Source: a virus. From it: DNA of 64,000 bases. The stretch covers positions 1 to 64,000 of IMG/VR virus record IMGVR_UViG_3300020470_003428, one strand, 5' to 3'. Below, in pieces: positions 24,878-33,399 of this stretch (the stretch's first letter is position 1; the number at the start of each line of letters is the position of its first letter). The notes beneath the pieces are model-generated. The model saw nothing but the letters and a program-made list of their open reading frames with translations, made no database searches and was not told the origin of the DNA. The translations under genes and the position numbers were made by a program.

Positions 24878-25521
24878 GTTGGGTTATAAAAACTACACCA
24901 CCCAGTTGCAATATATTTTTCTCCTTTATTAGGAGTGACTCCTTTGTGGGGATGAGTCCAATAAGCAGGCCAAATCACAACACGTCCTTCCTTAGGTTGA
25001 ATAGTTGTAGCTTGATGGGGAAATTCTGTTCCCGATTGTGCATCATTTAAATAAATCATCCAAACCAGCATACGATCTCCAGCTAGTGCGTGATCTTCTG
25101 CAGTTAATGAATTTAGGTCTAATTCCTGATTATTAATATTTTTCCATCTAGAAACATGTTCACAATGTAAGCCGCTGTATCCTTGGCCTTCTGAATAATA
25201 TTGAATGTTATACCAAGATCTCAAACACCATGAGGCTAATTGATCTAGAAATGGATAAGTGATTTTATATCGCCCAATAGCCTCAACAACAGTCGGTAAA
25301 AGAATTGTATTGAACTGACGAAATGGTGTATATGGTATTTCATTATCAATTTCAGAAAAATCGACATTAAAATCTATCGATTTCTTGGATTCTGTATCTC
25401 TCGAATACATGAAACGCTGTTTGTCTTTATCTTTTAATTGTTTGAAGTATTGAATGACTGATTGGCAAGAATTTGAATCTAATAAATCATCATAAATTTC
25501 AATAAAGGATACATCAGTCAT
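24874..25521 (-). CDS. 2OG/Fe(II) oxygenase, prolyl-4-hydroxylase-like
   Basis: The 215-residue protein has H119-x-E121 (LHCEH), RMLVWMIYLNDAQSGTEFP, and a distal THPHKGVTP with H192 as likely iron ligand; K202 may replace the usual Arg. This is the P4H/2OG-FeII_Oxy_3 layout, with Glu instead of Asp as the middle ligand. It overlaps the halogenase gene by 8 bp and is probably co-transcribed with it. Confidence 0.75.
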   Translation of the reverse strand: MTDVSFIEIYDDLLDSNSCQSVIQYFKQLKDKDKQRFMYSRDTESKKSIDFNVDFSEIDNEIPYTPFRQFNTILLPTVVEAIGRYKITYPFLDQLASWCLRSWYNIQYYSEGQGYSGLHCEHVSRWKNINNQELDLNSLTAEDHALAGDRMLVWMIYLNDAQSGTEFPHQATTIQPKEGRVVIWPAYWTHPHKGVTPNKGEKYIATGWCSFYNPT

Positions 25522-26686
25522 TTTGTTTTAATTCTTCTGTCATTCCTTTGTGCCAATATTTTAAACCAGATAGAGCCCAAGGACCGTATCTAAAACTTGC
25601 AGGATTAGTCGCTTCAGCAATTTTGACATCTTCTAATGTTTTGTTTGCAATAAACTCAAAGGCATCATGAAACAAAGGCTCATGTATTGATAGATCCTTT
25701 GCATACTTCCAAAATGGAGTGTCATATTTAGAACCAAATTTATAGTGCCAAAGGATAAAAGTTTCCACCTGTTTAATATGTTGTTTGATATCTATGGAAG
25801 CATGATGAGCAGCCCAACCTTTGTTGCCAATGAACTGATATGAATACCTAGCCCATGTTTGATAAGTTGAAATAGATGTGGATTCCATTGGTTCTAAAAA
25901 GAACAAACGATTCCCATTAAGAATGATTCGATTATTGATAACAGGTTGTTTAGCTACATAGTTCTTAAATGTCAAATGATCAGTGATTTTAACGTTAAAA
26001 TTTTTGGTGAAATTTTTTTCAGCATCTTCCCGCGAGGTTATTTCCTTGTTATATAAATATCCAATAGACCTGTCATATGATGGTGATTCTTCATGAGTTG
26101 GAATAATAAATGTCCAACCATCCTCTGTTGCTATGTGTTTGGTATATGGATCATTTATTTTAGACTCAGGCTTACCTAAGACAACCGCATTAACAGGGTT
26201 AATCAATTCATCGTAATCGTCAAAATTTGAAGGTCTCCCCCTGCAGTCAATAATATAATCTGCGTCTACTTCATCTAAATTATTAATTGCTTTTTCAACA
26301 ACTTTAAAAGTATTAGATGATAAAACATATCGTTGCATTTCCGCAGGACAAAAATGTACTGCAATTTGATTACCAGGGAAAGGATGAAAAACATCTTTAT
26401 TAATCTTGCCCCAATCCTGATATAAGATTCCTAACTTAGGAGTGGCATGAATAGCATTGGAGTAATAATTAAATTCTTCCTCTAAAGCACTCCAAAGTAA
26501 TTGAGGCTGTTGAGGAAATGTTGCCTGACCTACTTTTTCAGTCTCAGTATGAGGATCATGAATCAGTTCAATTTCGTCAATCCCTCTGCCATTGCCTCTC
26601 CATTTATCCATCTTGGATTGCCAAGAATACTCCAAAGCTGAGAAGCATCCTGCATTACCAGCCCCAACGATAGAAACTTTAGTCAT
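25514..26686 (-). CDS. Flavin-dependent (tryptophan-type) halogenase
   Basis: The 390-residue protein begins with a Rossmann GxGxxG (VGAGNAGC, residues 7-14). It has the ATPKLGILYQDWG segment with the presumed catalytic K84, the WTFIIP equivalent of the family's WxWxIP box (191-196), and FLEPMESTSIS with E268. This is the Trp_halogenase family (PF04820). Halogenases of this family are known from cyanophages, for example VirX1 of Syn10. It would halogenate an unknown aromatic substrate using FADH2 and halide. An oxygenase gene overlaps its 3' end. Confidence 0.85.
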   Translation of the reverse strand: MTKVSIVGAGNAGCFSALEYSWQSKMDKWRGNGRGIDEIELIHDPHTETEKVGQATFPQQPQLLWSALEEEFNYYSNAIHATPKLGILYQDWGKINKDVFHPFPGNQIAVHFCPAEMQRYVLSSNTFKVVEKAINNLDEVDADYIIDCRGRPSNFDDYDELINPVNAVVLGKPESKINDPYTKHIATEDGWTFIIPTHEESPSYDRSIGYLYNKEITSREDAEKNFTKNFNVKITDHLTFKNYVAKQPVINNRIILNGNRLFFLEPMESTSISTYQTWARYSYQFIGNKGWAAHHASIDIKQHIKQVETFILWHYKFGSKYDTPFWKYAKDLSIHEPLFHDAFEFIANKTLEDVKIAEATNPASFRYGPWALSGLKYWHKGMTEELKQND

Positions 26687-26769
26687 CGACGTACCTTTTT
26701 AATAGTGAGATATAAATTGGAATACGCAGCAATTACCAATAAGACTAATAGAAAAGTATTAACTGTCAT
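26680..26769 (-). CDS. 29-aa membrane microprotein coupled to the halogenase
   Basis: This short frame begins at an ATG overlapping the stop of the DUF5664 gene and ends inside the start region of the halogenase. The peptide is one hydrophobic helix (FLLVLLVIAAYSNLYLTI) with a short charged tail. Overlaps at both ends support translation. Function unknown. Confidence 0.45.
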
Positions 26770-27086
26770 CTGCCATCTCCTTTAGTAAAGGCTTCCTCAT
26801 CGGGACCGGTGAATCTGTCGTCAGTTCCCCATCCATTTCTTTGGTATTCCATGAGAAAGAGGAGGCAGCATCCGGCGTGGGCAAGGTGGGAGTATCCTGT
26901 CTCTGGGTCATTATCCTCTCCTCTCCACCAGGCAAAGAGGTGTCTACATAACGCGGCAAAGTAACGCCCCCACTCAGTTCCCCTACACCAGTTATTAGAG
27001 CTATACTTTCGAGCACCGTAGCCGAGAACGTCAGCGATGTCTCCAACAGCTTGCCAAGGGACGAGATCAAAACGAGTCTTTTCCAT
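26766..27086 (-). CDS. dATP/dGTP diphosphohydrolase-like protein (DUF5664)
   Basis: The 106-residue protein matches DUF5664: TRFDLVPWQAVGDIADVLGYGARKY, NW.RGTEWGRYFAALCRHLFAWWRGEDNDPETGYSHLAHAGCCLLFL. The conserved ARKY, RHLxAxxxGED and HLAHA motifs are all present. The family is annotated as a dNTP diphosphohydrolase and lies in phage nucleotide-metabolism loci. The alternative overlapping frame at 26759 is a shadow. Confidence 0.85.
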   Translation of the reverse strand: MEKTRFDLVPWQAVGDIADVLGYGARKYSSNNWCRGTEWGRYFAALCRHLFAWWRGEDNDPETGYSHLAHAGCCLLFLMEYQRNGWGTDDRFTGPDEEAFTKGDGR

Positions 27087-27137
27087 TTATAGTTCTATTT
27101 TGCCTAGGATAGAAAATGAAGCAAGTTCTATCAAGTT

Positions 27138-27428
27138 TTGAAAGGTAATTCGAGTTCTCCTTACAGGTGGGGACCTAAAAGTAAGTCAGGATTAGTACGG
27201 CAATACCTGGCCAAAGCTAGAAACTTTAATGCAAAAGCGCAACATTATGGTGGTAGTACTGGAGGAAGAAAAAGTATTGATCAAGGATCAGGAATATCCG
27301 TATTAAATAGACGTTCTGCAGAGCAAGCAGCTAAGAAAAAAGTATTTGAGCAAGAGGTCAAGCCTTTCAGTGCAGGAAAAGCTGCATGGGATGTTAAAAA
27401 AGAATTATATAAAGACTTAGGCACTTAG
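27138..27428 (+). CDS. Hypothetical basic protein (TTG start)
   Basis: A 96-residue Lys/Ser/Ala-rich protein, probably starting at TTG 27138; no ATG exists near the N-terminus. It stands alone on the plus strand between minus-strand genes and overlaps the 3' end of one by 4 bp. Function unknown. Confidence 0.45.
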   Translation: MKGNSSSPYRWGPKSKSGLVRQYLAKARNFNAKAQHYGGSTGGRKSIDQGSGISVLNRRSAEQAAKKKVFEQEVKPFSAGKAAWDVKKELYKDLGT

Positions 27429-27874
27429 TTAATTGCTTGAGCCTCCACTAATCTTGAAGTAAGTTTAGTTAACTGCAAACGATTACCTCTTCTCGTTTTG
27501 TTGTAATGCAGTAAGTCTTCAGAAGAAAAATCGGCAACCATAAAACGACAAGTCTTACCTGAATTCCATCTATCGTCTGCATCCGTAGGATCCCACCATA
27601 GAACAAATTCAAAGGGAGGCTCCATTGTGCCTTTATAGCCGGGTAGTGATTGATGGAATTTGTGAAGTCTCCCTGCTAATTCTGTGATGTTGGAAAAATT
27701 CTCTAGTGTTAATAATTTCCTCTGAGCTTCATCTATAGGTAATGCATCTTTCCATGTAATCCATGAGTCGTAAACAATTGCTCTAATTGTTAGATAGGTC
27801 TTACCATCCGGCGCCTGGAATTTGTCAGGCGGATTATCGAATATTTGATTATCCATGTCAAGAATGGAAGTCAT
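27425..27874 (-). CDS. Hypothetical protein (149 aa)
   Basis: I start at the ATG 27874 (MTSILDMDNQ), which overlaps the preceding methyltransferase-like gene by 17 bp; a longer frame would bury 110 bp in that gene. The product has aromatic-rich segments (FVLWWDPTDADDRW) but no known motif. It is probably co-translated with the methyltransferase-like protein. Confidence 0.65.
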   Translation of the reverse strand: MTSILDMDNQIFDNPPDKFQAPDGKTYLTIRAIVYDSWITWKDALPIDEAQRKLLTLENFSNITELAGRLHKFHQSLPGYKGTMEPPFEFVLWWDPTDADDRWNSGKTCRFMVADFSSEDLLHYNKTRRGNRLQLTKLTSRLVEAQAIN

Positions 27875-28502
27875 ACGCTTTACGACAGGTAATCTGATAC
27901 GATTTTTCCCAATCGTTTTCGCCGCTATATTCGTTGAAAACAATCCGCCCCATTGGATGAAAAACATTATGGAAACGAGATAATCCTGTTTGAAATTGAT
28001 CGTGTTGGACTGGCGGCAAATAAATAATTGCCGACCAATCAGATGGAGAAACGCTTCTAAATGTATCTAATTCATCGTCATACCACATTGGACGTAGTCT
28101 TCTAAATGGAATGCAGATCGGAAAGTCCCAAATCCAAGGAGCACGAATGATTGCCTCGTTATGGGCAATCCAAATCACAGCGTGGTCTATATGACCTTTT
28201 CTATATTCCTTTAATGTTTTATTCAGCAGTCGTCGTGTTAAGGCTGCTCCTGTTGGGGCTCCTACAAAAACTCTTCTAGAAGAACTATGAACATCATCTG
28301 TATACCAATCTTTGCGGATAATATCTTCTAAGGATTCTTGCTCTCGGTTGTAATAGCGAGATGCTCCAATCAACCGATTGAGATCAGGTGATGAATAAGG
28401 GTCGAGATCAATAGAACCTAGAACAGATTTAGCCCCGGCAACGACATCAGCTGGTGGCGCTAAATCACACTTGTCTGGATGATGACGAATCTTATCGCTC
28501 AT
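27858..28502 (-). CDS. Phage DNA N6-adenine methyltransferase-like protein, catalytic motif changed
   Basis: The 214-residue protein matches the phage Dam family (PF05869) at the N-terminus: PADVVAGAKSVLGSIDLDPYSS, LNRLIGASRYYNREQESL. Where the family has the catalytic (D/N)PPY-type motif, this protein reads VFVGAPTG (78-85). Either methylation is lost or the motif has diverged. It lies in a cluster of nucleotide and DNA-modification genes. Confidence 0.65.
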   Translation of the reverse strand: MSDKIRHHPDKCDLAPPADVVAGAKSVLGSIDLDPYSSPDLNRLIGASRYYNREQESLEDIIRKDWYTDDVHSSSRRVFVGAPTGAALTRRLLNKTLKEYRKGHIDHAVIWIAHNEAIIRAPWIWDFPICIPFRRLRPMWYDDELDTFRSVSPSDWSAIIYLPPVQHDQFQTGLSRFHNVFHPMGRIVFNEYSGENDWEKSYQITCRKAYDFHS

Positions 28503-28504
28503 CC

Positions 28505-28975
28505 TTACAAGTCATTCATTAATTTTGCAATTCTCCCTGCTGGATTGTCTCGCGGTAATGTCGTACAAGAAGCACCAGATTTATCTATCAAAATGAGACA
28601 TATCTCTTCTTTAGGATTAGCACCCTTGATTGTTTTTAATGCATCTTTGCAAAACTCTACGACTGTTGAATCATTATTTCTTTCCGCATCTTTTAAATCC
28701 TCTGACATCATGAATTCATTAATATAATTAGATCTGTCTGGGTGGCCTTTTTCAGCTATTAAATTTAAAATAATTGCTCCTGCTCCGAGATAGCTATAGG
28801 CACGATCATATCTATCTATCATGTCAGCCATGATCGCTTCGCAAATTCTGATATTTAATTCCTTAGAAGCTTCTTTATTACCTTCAGGAACTTTCTTGTC
28901 TATTAATTCTGGAAAAAACTTAACAAGAAATTCGGCTGGTTGAGGTCTCGCCACGAAAGTAAGTACGTTGAACAT
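28505..28975 (-). CDS. Hypothetical helical protein (156 aa)
   Basis: The protein is helical and acidic with no clear motif. Its start overlaps the small gene at 28920 by 56 bp and its end abuts the methyltransferase-like gene. It is part of the leftward metabolism block. Confidence 0.65.
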   Translation of the reverse strand: MFNVLTFVARPQPAEFLVKFFPELIDKKVPEGNKEASKELNIRICEAIMADMIDRYDRAYSYLGAGAIILNLIAEKGHPDRSNYINEFMMSEDLKDAERNNDSTVVEFCKDALKTIKGANPKEEICLILIDKSGASCTTLPRDNPAGRIAKLMNDL

Positions 28976-29114
28976 CTATTAACAAAGAGTCGCAACGTTC
29001 TTCTGCGTCTTGAGCTAAAGGTATTAAGTGCTCGAACTCTTTGTCTACAGATATCGAATCAACTAACTGACTGAGATAATCATGCAGTTCAGCGACGTCA
29101 ATAACAAGATCCAT
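28920..29114 (-). CDS. Small acidic hypothetical protein (64 aa)
   Basis: Its ATG overlaps the stop of the ThyX-like gene. The product is acidic (VIDVAELHDYLSQLVDSISVDKEF). It overlaps the following gene by 56 bp. Function unknown. Confidence 0.55.
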   Translation of the reverse strand: MDLVIDVAELHDYLSQLVDSISVDKEFEHLIPLAQDAEERCDSLLIDVQRTYFRGETSTSRISC

Positions 29115-29884
29115 TAGACTCTTAATTCGGTTTTAGAACGTTGGCTGTTAGACCACCATGCATACACTTCAGGAACCCAATTAGCAACATGATCAGCAAT
29201 TAGATCTGTCAAGCTCTTTGTTTCGTAAGACTTATTAGGTCTAGAACAGCTATCGAGTAAACGTAGCCATGCACGAAGACTACCTGAAGCTGTAACATTC
29301 TGCAACATACACATCGTTAATAACTGCTGTGCTTGTACTGCACTCGCTCCTGCTTCTCGTTGACAGTTGTAGTCAATAGCGGAAGAATAAGCAGAAGCAA
29401 GTTGGTTTTGTTCATCCTCTTCGCTCCAAGGATGTCGATTGCCAGTGTAGTCTGGATAATTCCCAGGGGTTCGAGAGTGGAAAAGTTTTTCTAGAGGATA
29501 ATCTTTTTCGTGAACACATAATCTTGTATCTTCTGCCGCTTCATATAAGGGTTGAAAGCTAAATGTAATATCATTTCTTTCAGTACATAACTCGTGTAAT
29601 GTACTATGATCTGCTCTTATATATAGAGATAAATAAGGATGTTCAAGAGAGGAAAAAGATCCCCAAGAAGGATGAGTCTGACTTGTATTGCGAAAATGAC
29701 TCGTTAAAAGGTTGCCACAAGTATCTTCTGCAAAAGCATCCTCTTGAACATCTTCTTGCTTTTCTATGTTATTAATAAAGTCGCCATGCTTATTCATATA
29801 TAAAGCCGTATACATTAAACGTTGAGGCATTTCCGTCCCTGCAACTTTTTGCACCTCGTAGGCTTGTATGGCTGACTTGGTCAA
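29114..29884 (-). CDS. Possible ThyX-like protein with degraded signature motif
   Basis: Parts of this 256-residue protein look like FAD-dependent thymidylate synthase (ThyX). SLEHPYLSLYIRADHSTLHEL resembles the helix before the signature. REAGASAVQAQQLLTMCMLQ followed by GSLRAWLRLLD resembles its C-terminal core. The expected RHRxxSxNxxSxRY region reads ERNDITFSFQPLYEA (102-116), so the Arg, His and catalytic Ser are missing. It may be inactive, repurposed or a different fold. The neighbouring dCMP deaminase and DUF5664 genes fit a nucleotide role. Confidence 0.45.
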   Translation of the reverse strand: MTKSAIQAYEVQKVAGTEMPQRLMYTALYMNKHGDFINNIEKQEDVQEDAFAEDTCGNLLTSHFRNTSQTHPSWGSFSSLEHPYLSLYIRADHSTLHELCTERNDITFSFQPLYEAAEDTRLCVHEKDYPLEKLFHSRTPGNYPDYTGNRHPWSEEDEQNQLASAYSSAIDYNCQREAGASAVQAQQLLTMCMLQNVTASGSLRAWLRLLDSCSRPNKSYETKSLTDLIADHVANWVPEVYAWWSNSQRSKTELRV

Positions 29885-29966
29885 AATACTCAGTATCTCT
29901 TGGCAAAGAGTATCACCATGCCATTGTTAGGCAAGCCATCTTGAGCTTTTCGATTGTTAAGTTTTA

Positions 29967-30785
29967 TTAATCGTCGTCGTCGTCGTCGCCGTACACTTTG
30001 CTGTGGAAATAATCAAACATCTCCTTGGGATCCATGTAATCAGGAATGTTTAATTTATTACCAATAACTTTACCGTAGTCATCACGTTCATATGTTCTGC
30101 CTTGGTGATAATTTAATGCTGCGCCAGTTTCTAATACTCCCCTATCTATATATGCCTTGTTCTGAGGCAAGCCACGCATATAAAAATGATCGGTCATACG
30201 ATTACCTGCACTTGCTGCAGCATCTATACCGTCATTAACTTCATACTCAGGAAGAGTAGGAGAAAAATTATTCCAATCAATATCTTGCCAATTAGGCCCT
30301 GGCGTTGGAGTTGGAGTTGGAGTAGGGGTAGGGGTTGGAGTAGGGGTAGGAGTAGGAGTCGGGGTAGGAGTGGGAGAAGTATTACGTTGTTTCCATTCGT
30401 CTGAACGTCTGATATTTGCTAAGACGTCATCTCTAGTCGCTCCTTGTTTAAGGTCGTTCATCCAATAAGACCGGCCTTCATCTCTTAATCCTCGGCCTAA
30501 TTCACTTTTATAAGTATCTTGAAGCCACTTTTCGTCACTCAACCCTATGTCTCTTTCTATATCTGCTTTTGAAGTTCCGCTACGATAAGCATCACCCCAG
30601 TAATTAAGACCTTCTTCCCCGACATCTCTCCCAAGATCTCTCTGATAGACGCTACGCAACCAAGAACTGGTTGCTGGATCTTTCTTCCATGCGTCTGTTC
30701 TTTCTATTGCGGATTGCTGGTTACTTAATATACCTGAAGCAGCCTTTGATATTGCGTTATTTAATATCCCAGGAGAGAACAACAT
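29967..30785 (-). CDS. DUF4214 protein with Pro-Thr repeat and Asp tail
   Basis: The 272-residue protein has two DUF4214-like modules at about 42-80 and 88-130: WLRSVYQRDLGRDVGEEGLNYWGDAYRSG and WLQDTYKSELGRGLRDEGRSYWMNDLKQG. A (Thr-Pro) repeat follows at about 135-162, then a soluble domain and a C-terminus of six Asp. It is the first of three adjacent DUF4214 genes. A surface or virion role is likely. Confidence 0.75.
   Translation of the reverse strand: MLFSPGILNNAISKAASGILSNQQSAIERTDAWKKDPATSSWLRSVYQRDLGRDVGEEGLNYWGDAYRSGTSKADIERDIGLSDEKWLQDTYKSELGRGLRDEGRSYWMNDLKQGATRDDVLANIRRSDEWKQRNTSPTPTPTPTPTPTPTPTPTPTPTPTPGPNWQDIDWNNFSPTLPEYEVNDGIDAAASAGNRMTDHFYMRGLPQNKAYIDRGVLETGAALNYHQGRTYERDDYGKVIGNKLNIPDYMDPKEMFDYFHSKVYGDDDDDD
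30303..30373. repeat. Tandem repeat encoding Pro-Thr linker
   Basis: An imperfect 6-bp tandem repeat (plus strand GG(A/T/G)GT(T/A), about 12 units) encodes the Thr-Pro linker of the minus-strand DUF4214 protein. Unit number is likely to vary between related phages. Confidence 0.75.
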
Positions 30786-30824
30786 TTGGACTGTACGAAT
30801 TATCTAATCTTTATTTTAAACGAG

Positions 30825-31112
30825 TTACTTGTTCAACTCTGCGTAAACAGCGTCCTTGCTAATGCATGTTCCGTTTTTATGAGAATAAAAACCACCTTTC
30901 TGAGCACAAGCATACTCTGGAGAAAGCATGATATTAGACAACACTTCTGTTCTAGTTGCGCCTCCTCTGAGATCTGCACCCCAATATTCAAGACCTTCTG
31001 TGCATACGTCTCTACCAAGATGCTTGGTATACATAGCTTGTAGCCATTTTGCGTTCTCAGGATCTTTATCCCAAGCAATAGTTCGAGCGTCTTTTTCTGC
31101 TGTGATGGTCAT
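30825..31112 (-). CDS. Single DUF4214 module protein
   Basis: The 95-residue protein contains one DUF4214-like unit (WLQAMYTKHLGRDVCTEGLEYWGADLRGGATRTEVLSNI). A CAQKGGFYSHKNGTC pair of Cys follows. It is close in sequence to modules in both neighbours, consistent with local duplication. Probably secreted or structural. Confidence 0.75.
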   Translation of the reverse strand: MTITAEKDARTIAWDKDPENAKWLQAMYTKHLGRDVCTEGLEYWGADLRGGATRTEVLSNIMLSPEYACAQKGGFYSHKNGTCISKDAVYAELNK

Positions 31113-31154
31113 AGCAATATTTCAATGTGTTACAAGACTAGCTCGAAATCTTGA

Positions 31155-31679
31155 CTATGAAAGGAATGAATCAGTATCGTCCCACATCGAGGCGATCAAA
31201 CTATTAGCTAATTTACTGCTTTCTTGTGGTTTATTATGCAGGAAATCGACGAATCGTCCGGATTTATAGCGGTTGCCATATTGATTAGAAGTGACAAAAG
31301 GAATTGAACCCATCTGTTCTGCTGGAGTTAAATCAACACCTAGTCTTCTTCCTAGCGGATTCCAAGTATCTTCGAAGTGTCCTCCGTATCCTCCGACTTT
31401 TGGTTCAGGAATTGTAGATGATCCAGATGGGTCGTCTGGATCTACTGGAACGACAGGAGTTACTGGATCAGGTCTTTGTGCTAAGCCGCGACGGTATCCG
31501 TCATACTCAGGACTTCTTCTGATATTGGCTATCACTTGTTCACGGGTTTGACCTCTCTCATGAACGTCATCAGTCCAATATTTACGTCCTTCAGCGCCTA
31601 GTTCTCTTCCTAGTTCATCTCTGTATACACCTTCTAACCAAGCTTCAGTTCGAGCCCTCGCATCATCAGTGGCTGACAT
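31155..31679 (-). CDS. DUF4214 protein with C-terminal domain
   Basis: The 174-residue product has one DUF4214-like unit (WLEGVYRDELGRELGAEGRKYWTDDVHERG) and a Pro/Val/Asp linker. Its C-terminal region includes LTPAEQMGSIPFVTSNQYG. It ends the three-gene DUF4214 cluster, which is far from the main virion operon. Confidence 0.75.
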   Translation of the reverse strand: MSATDDARARTEAWLEGVYRDELGRELGAEGRKYWTDDVHERGQTREQVIANIRRSPEYDGYRRGLAQRPDPVTPVVPVDPDDPSGSSTIPEPKVGGYGGHFEDTWNPLGRRLGVDLTPAEQMGSIPFVTSNQYGNRYKSGRFVDFLHNKPQESSKLANSLIASMWDDTDSFLS

Positions 31680-31718
31680 TATCGACTTAAAATTAACACT
31701 AGTTATATCTTAGTTGAT

Positions 31719-32393
31719 CTAAGGTTGTTGCTTTTCTTTGACGGCTGTGGGACTGAGTGGACCATTTGCTGCTAATCGGAAATCAATCCACATTCGATTA
31801 GCTGCTTGAATTTTTTTAAATCGTTTAGGATCTTTGTCGTGAGTTGTTTCGAGAAATAATTGAGTCTCATGAGTCAACTTATTAGACGAGAATTCTAAGT
31901 CAACTGTTTGTAAATGACGGTTATGAAAGAAATGAGGAACTCCTTTTACTCTGAGGTGTAATGGGTTACAGCAATTATTGTCACCACAAACTGCTTTAAT
32001 AGGTAGTCTTCCTATATCTCCCCAAGTAAACCATGCTGCAACTCTAGGAGCAGAATACTGTCTACCAGAACCCCAGTGTCTTGGCATAGGAAAATAACTA
32101 GAGTTTGACCGGGAATGGAATTTACCCCTCCATGGCCAACATTCTTCTGGGCCTCTTATTTCAACGAACGACCAAAATTCCAAGAATCTACGTCTATATT
32201 TTTTCTCGATCTTGTGAACATCTAAGGATAATCTTCCTTCAGTAAGAGAACTAATACACCTGACGCAAGCATGACTATCTGTGTAGCGAGGTATTAATCC
32301 ATCCTTAGAGCCGATGGAATGTTCACAGTGGAAACATATAGGACCTCCTTCTGTTTTGGAATGCAACTTAGGAGGAATAGCCCATTGAGACAT
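31719..32393 (-). CDS. HNH-type endonuclease
   Basis: The 224-residue product has an N-terminal zinc-knuckle region (CFHCEHS, CVRC). It then has ECWPWRG, YSAPRVAAWFTWG and C.DNNCCNPLHLRVK, the pattern of phage HNH homing-type nucleases. Its ATG overlaps the stop of the 75-residue gene. Likely a mobile or self-spreading nuclease. Confidence 0.8.
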   Translation of the reverse strand: MSQWAIPPKLHSKTEGGPICFHCEHSIGSKDGLIPRYTDSHACVRCISSLTEGRLSLDVHKIEKKYRRRFLEFWSFVEIRGPEECWPWRGKFHSRSNSSYFPMPRHWGSGRQYSAPRVAAWFTWGDIGRLPIKAVCGDNNCCNPLHLRVKGVPHFFHNRHLQTVDLEFSSNKLTHETQLFLETTHDKDPKRFKKIQAANRMWIDFRLAANGPLSPTAVKEKQQP

Positions 32394-32620
32394 TACTTTA
32401 AATGAAGAGGAAAACCAGTTGGTGGTTTAAACTTACCGCCTAATTTCACTAATTGCTGTGCAAGAGGTTTGAGTTTCGTTTGGACTTCAGGCCATAACTC
32501 CTTACGAGTACTACCTTCTATAGCTACTGGAACTAATTTGTTGTAAGGACTGCTAATAACGAATCCATTGCGGCCATCATTAATATTCTTAACACGATGT
32601 CCTATTTTGAGGTCTTTCAT
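32393..32620 (-). CDS. Small basic hypothetical protein (75 aa)
   Basis: The product begins MKDLKIGHRVKNINDGRNGFVI, resembling the short beta-barrel start of many small nucleic-acid-binding proteins. It is Lys-rich. It shares a TAATG junction with the HNH gene. Function unknown. Confidence 0.6.
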   Translation of the reverse strand: MKDLKIGHRVKNINDGRNGFVISSPYNKLVPVAIEGSTRKELWPEVQTKLKPLAQQLVKLGGKFKPPTGFPLHLK

Positions 32621-32659
32621 GGTATAAGACGAATCTATATACCCGCTACAGTAGCTTAA

Positions 32660-33151
32660 TTATTCTTCTGTATCGTCTATTTCTCCATCAAAGGGAATAC
32701 GATGCACTGCAATACCTGCTTCTACACACATTTCCCTGGCTTTATCAAATGATTCTTGCCATCGATAAGGCTCTACAAAATCAGGAACAATAATTTGAGC
32801 AATATCTGCTTGAATTAAAACTGCAGCACATTGACTGCAAGTCATTAAAGGCCAAACATACATTGTCGCACCTGCTAAACAAACTCCATTTCGCGCTGCA
32901 AATGAAACACAATTCATCTCTGCATGTACTGTCATAGCAAGACGAGTATCTCGATTCTTTAACCTAGAGTCTGAGTCAGTTATCCCACTAGGTAGTCCGT
33001 TATAACCCTGCACTAAAATACGTCTATCTCTAACAGCAACTGCTCCGACTTTAGTACTAGGATCTTTCGACCAACCCGCGAACATCCTTGCGGCGTGTAG
33101 GAATCTTTGATCCCAATTCTTTGGAGTTCGTGGTGCTTTAAGAGATGTCAT
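32660..33151 (-). CDS. dCMP deaminase
   Basis: The 163-residue protein contains the zinc deaminase motif H76-A-E78 (TVHAEMN) with C105-S-Q-C108 (MTCSQCAA). RMFAGWSKDPSTKVGAVAVRD and GYNGLPSG, typical of dCMP deaminases, come before it. It converts dCMP to dUMP for thymidylate synthesis. It is in the nucleotide-metabolism block with DUF5664. Confidence 0.9.
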   Translation of the reverse strand: MTSLKAPRTPKNWDQRFLHAARMFAGWSKDPSTKVGAVAVRDRRILVQGYNGLPSGITDSDSRLKNRDTRLAMTVHAEMNCVSFAARNGVCLAGATMYVWPLMTCSQCAAVLIQADIAQIIVPDFVEPYRWQESFDKAREMCVEAGIAVHRIPFDGEIDDTEE

Positions 33152-33180
33152 AGAATAAAGATGTAAAGGAGGTATTTGAT

Positions 33181-33396
33181 TTGTTGGAAGTCACCGCCAT
33201 TATCGGAATAGCCTCAGCTGGAGCCTTGTGGAGGATGGCTTTCACTTGGGGAAGTATGAAGACAGGGATGGAAGCAATTTTAAGAGAAGTTAAGTTATTA
33301 AGAACTGAACTATCTAAGGATATAGTAATGTTAAAAGAAGATGTCAAGGATCATGAAATGAGACTTAGACAACTAGAAAATTCCAAACGCAGATGA
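33181..33396 (+). CDS. Small membrane/coiled-coil protein (TTG start)
   Basis: AAAGGAGGTA precedes a TTG start. The 71-residue product has an N-terminal hydrophobic helix (residues 3-20) and a long charged coiled coil. The layout is the reverse of XhlA and resembles small holin-accessory or virion-associated proteins. Function unknown. Confidence 0.6.
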   Translation: MLEVTAIIGIASAGALWRMAFTWGSMKTGMEAILREVKLLRTELSKDIVMLKEDVKDHEMRLRQLENSKRR

Positions 33397-33399
33397 ACT

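Noticed and set aside
26759-27070. Alternative minus-strand frame over the DUF5664 gene
   Set aside because: The DUF5664 frame has clear family motifs; this one is a different frame of the same DNA.
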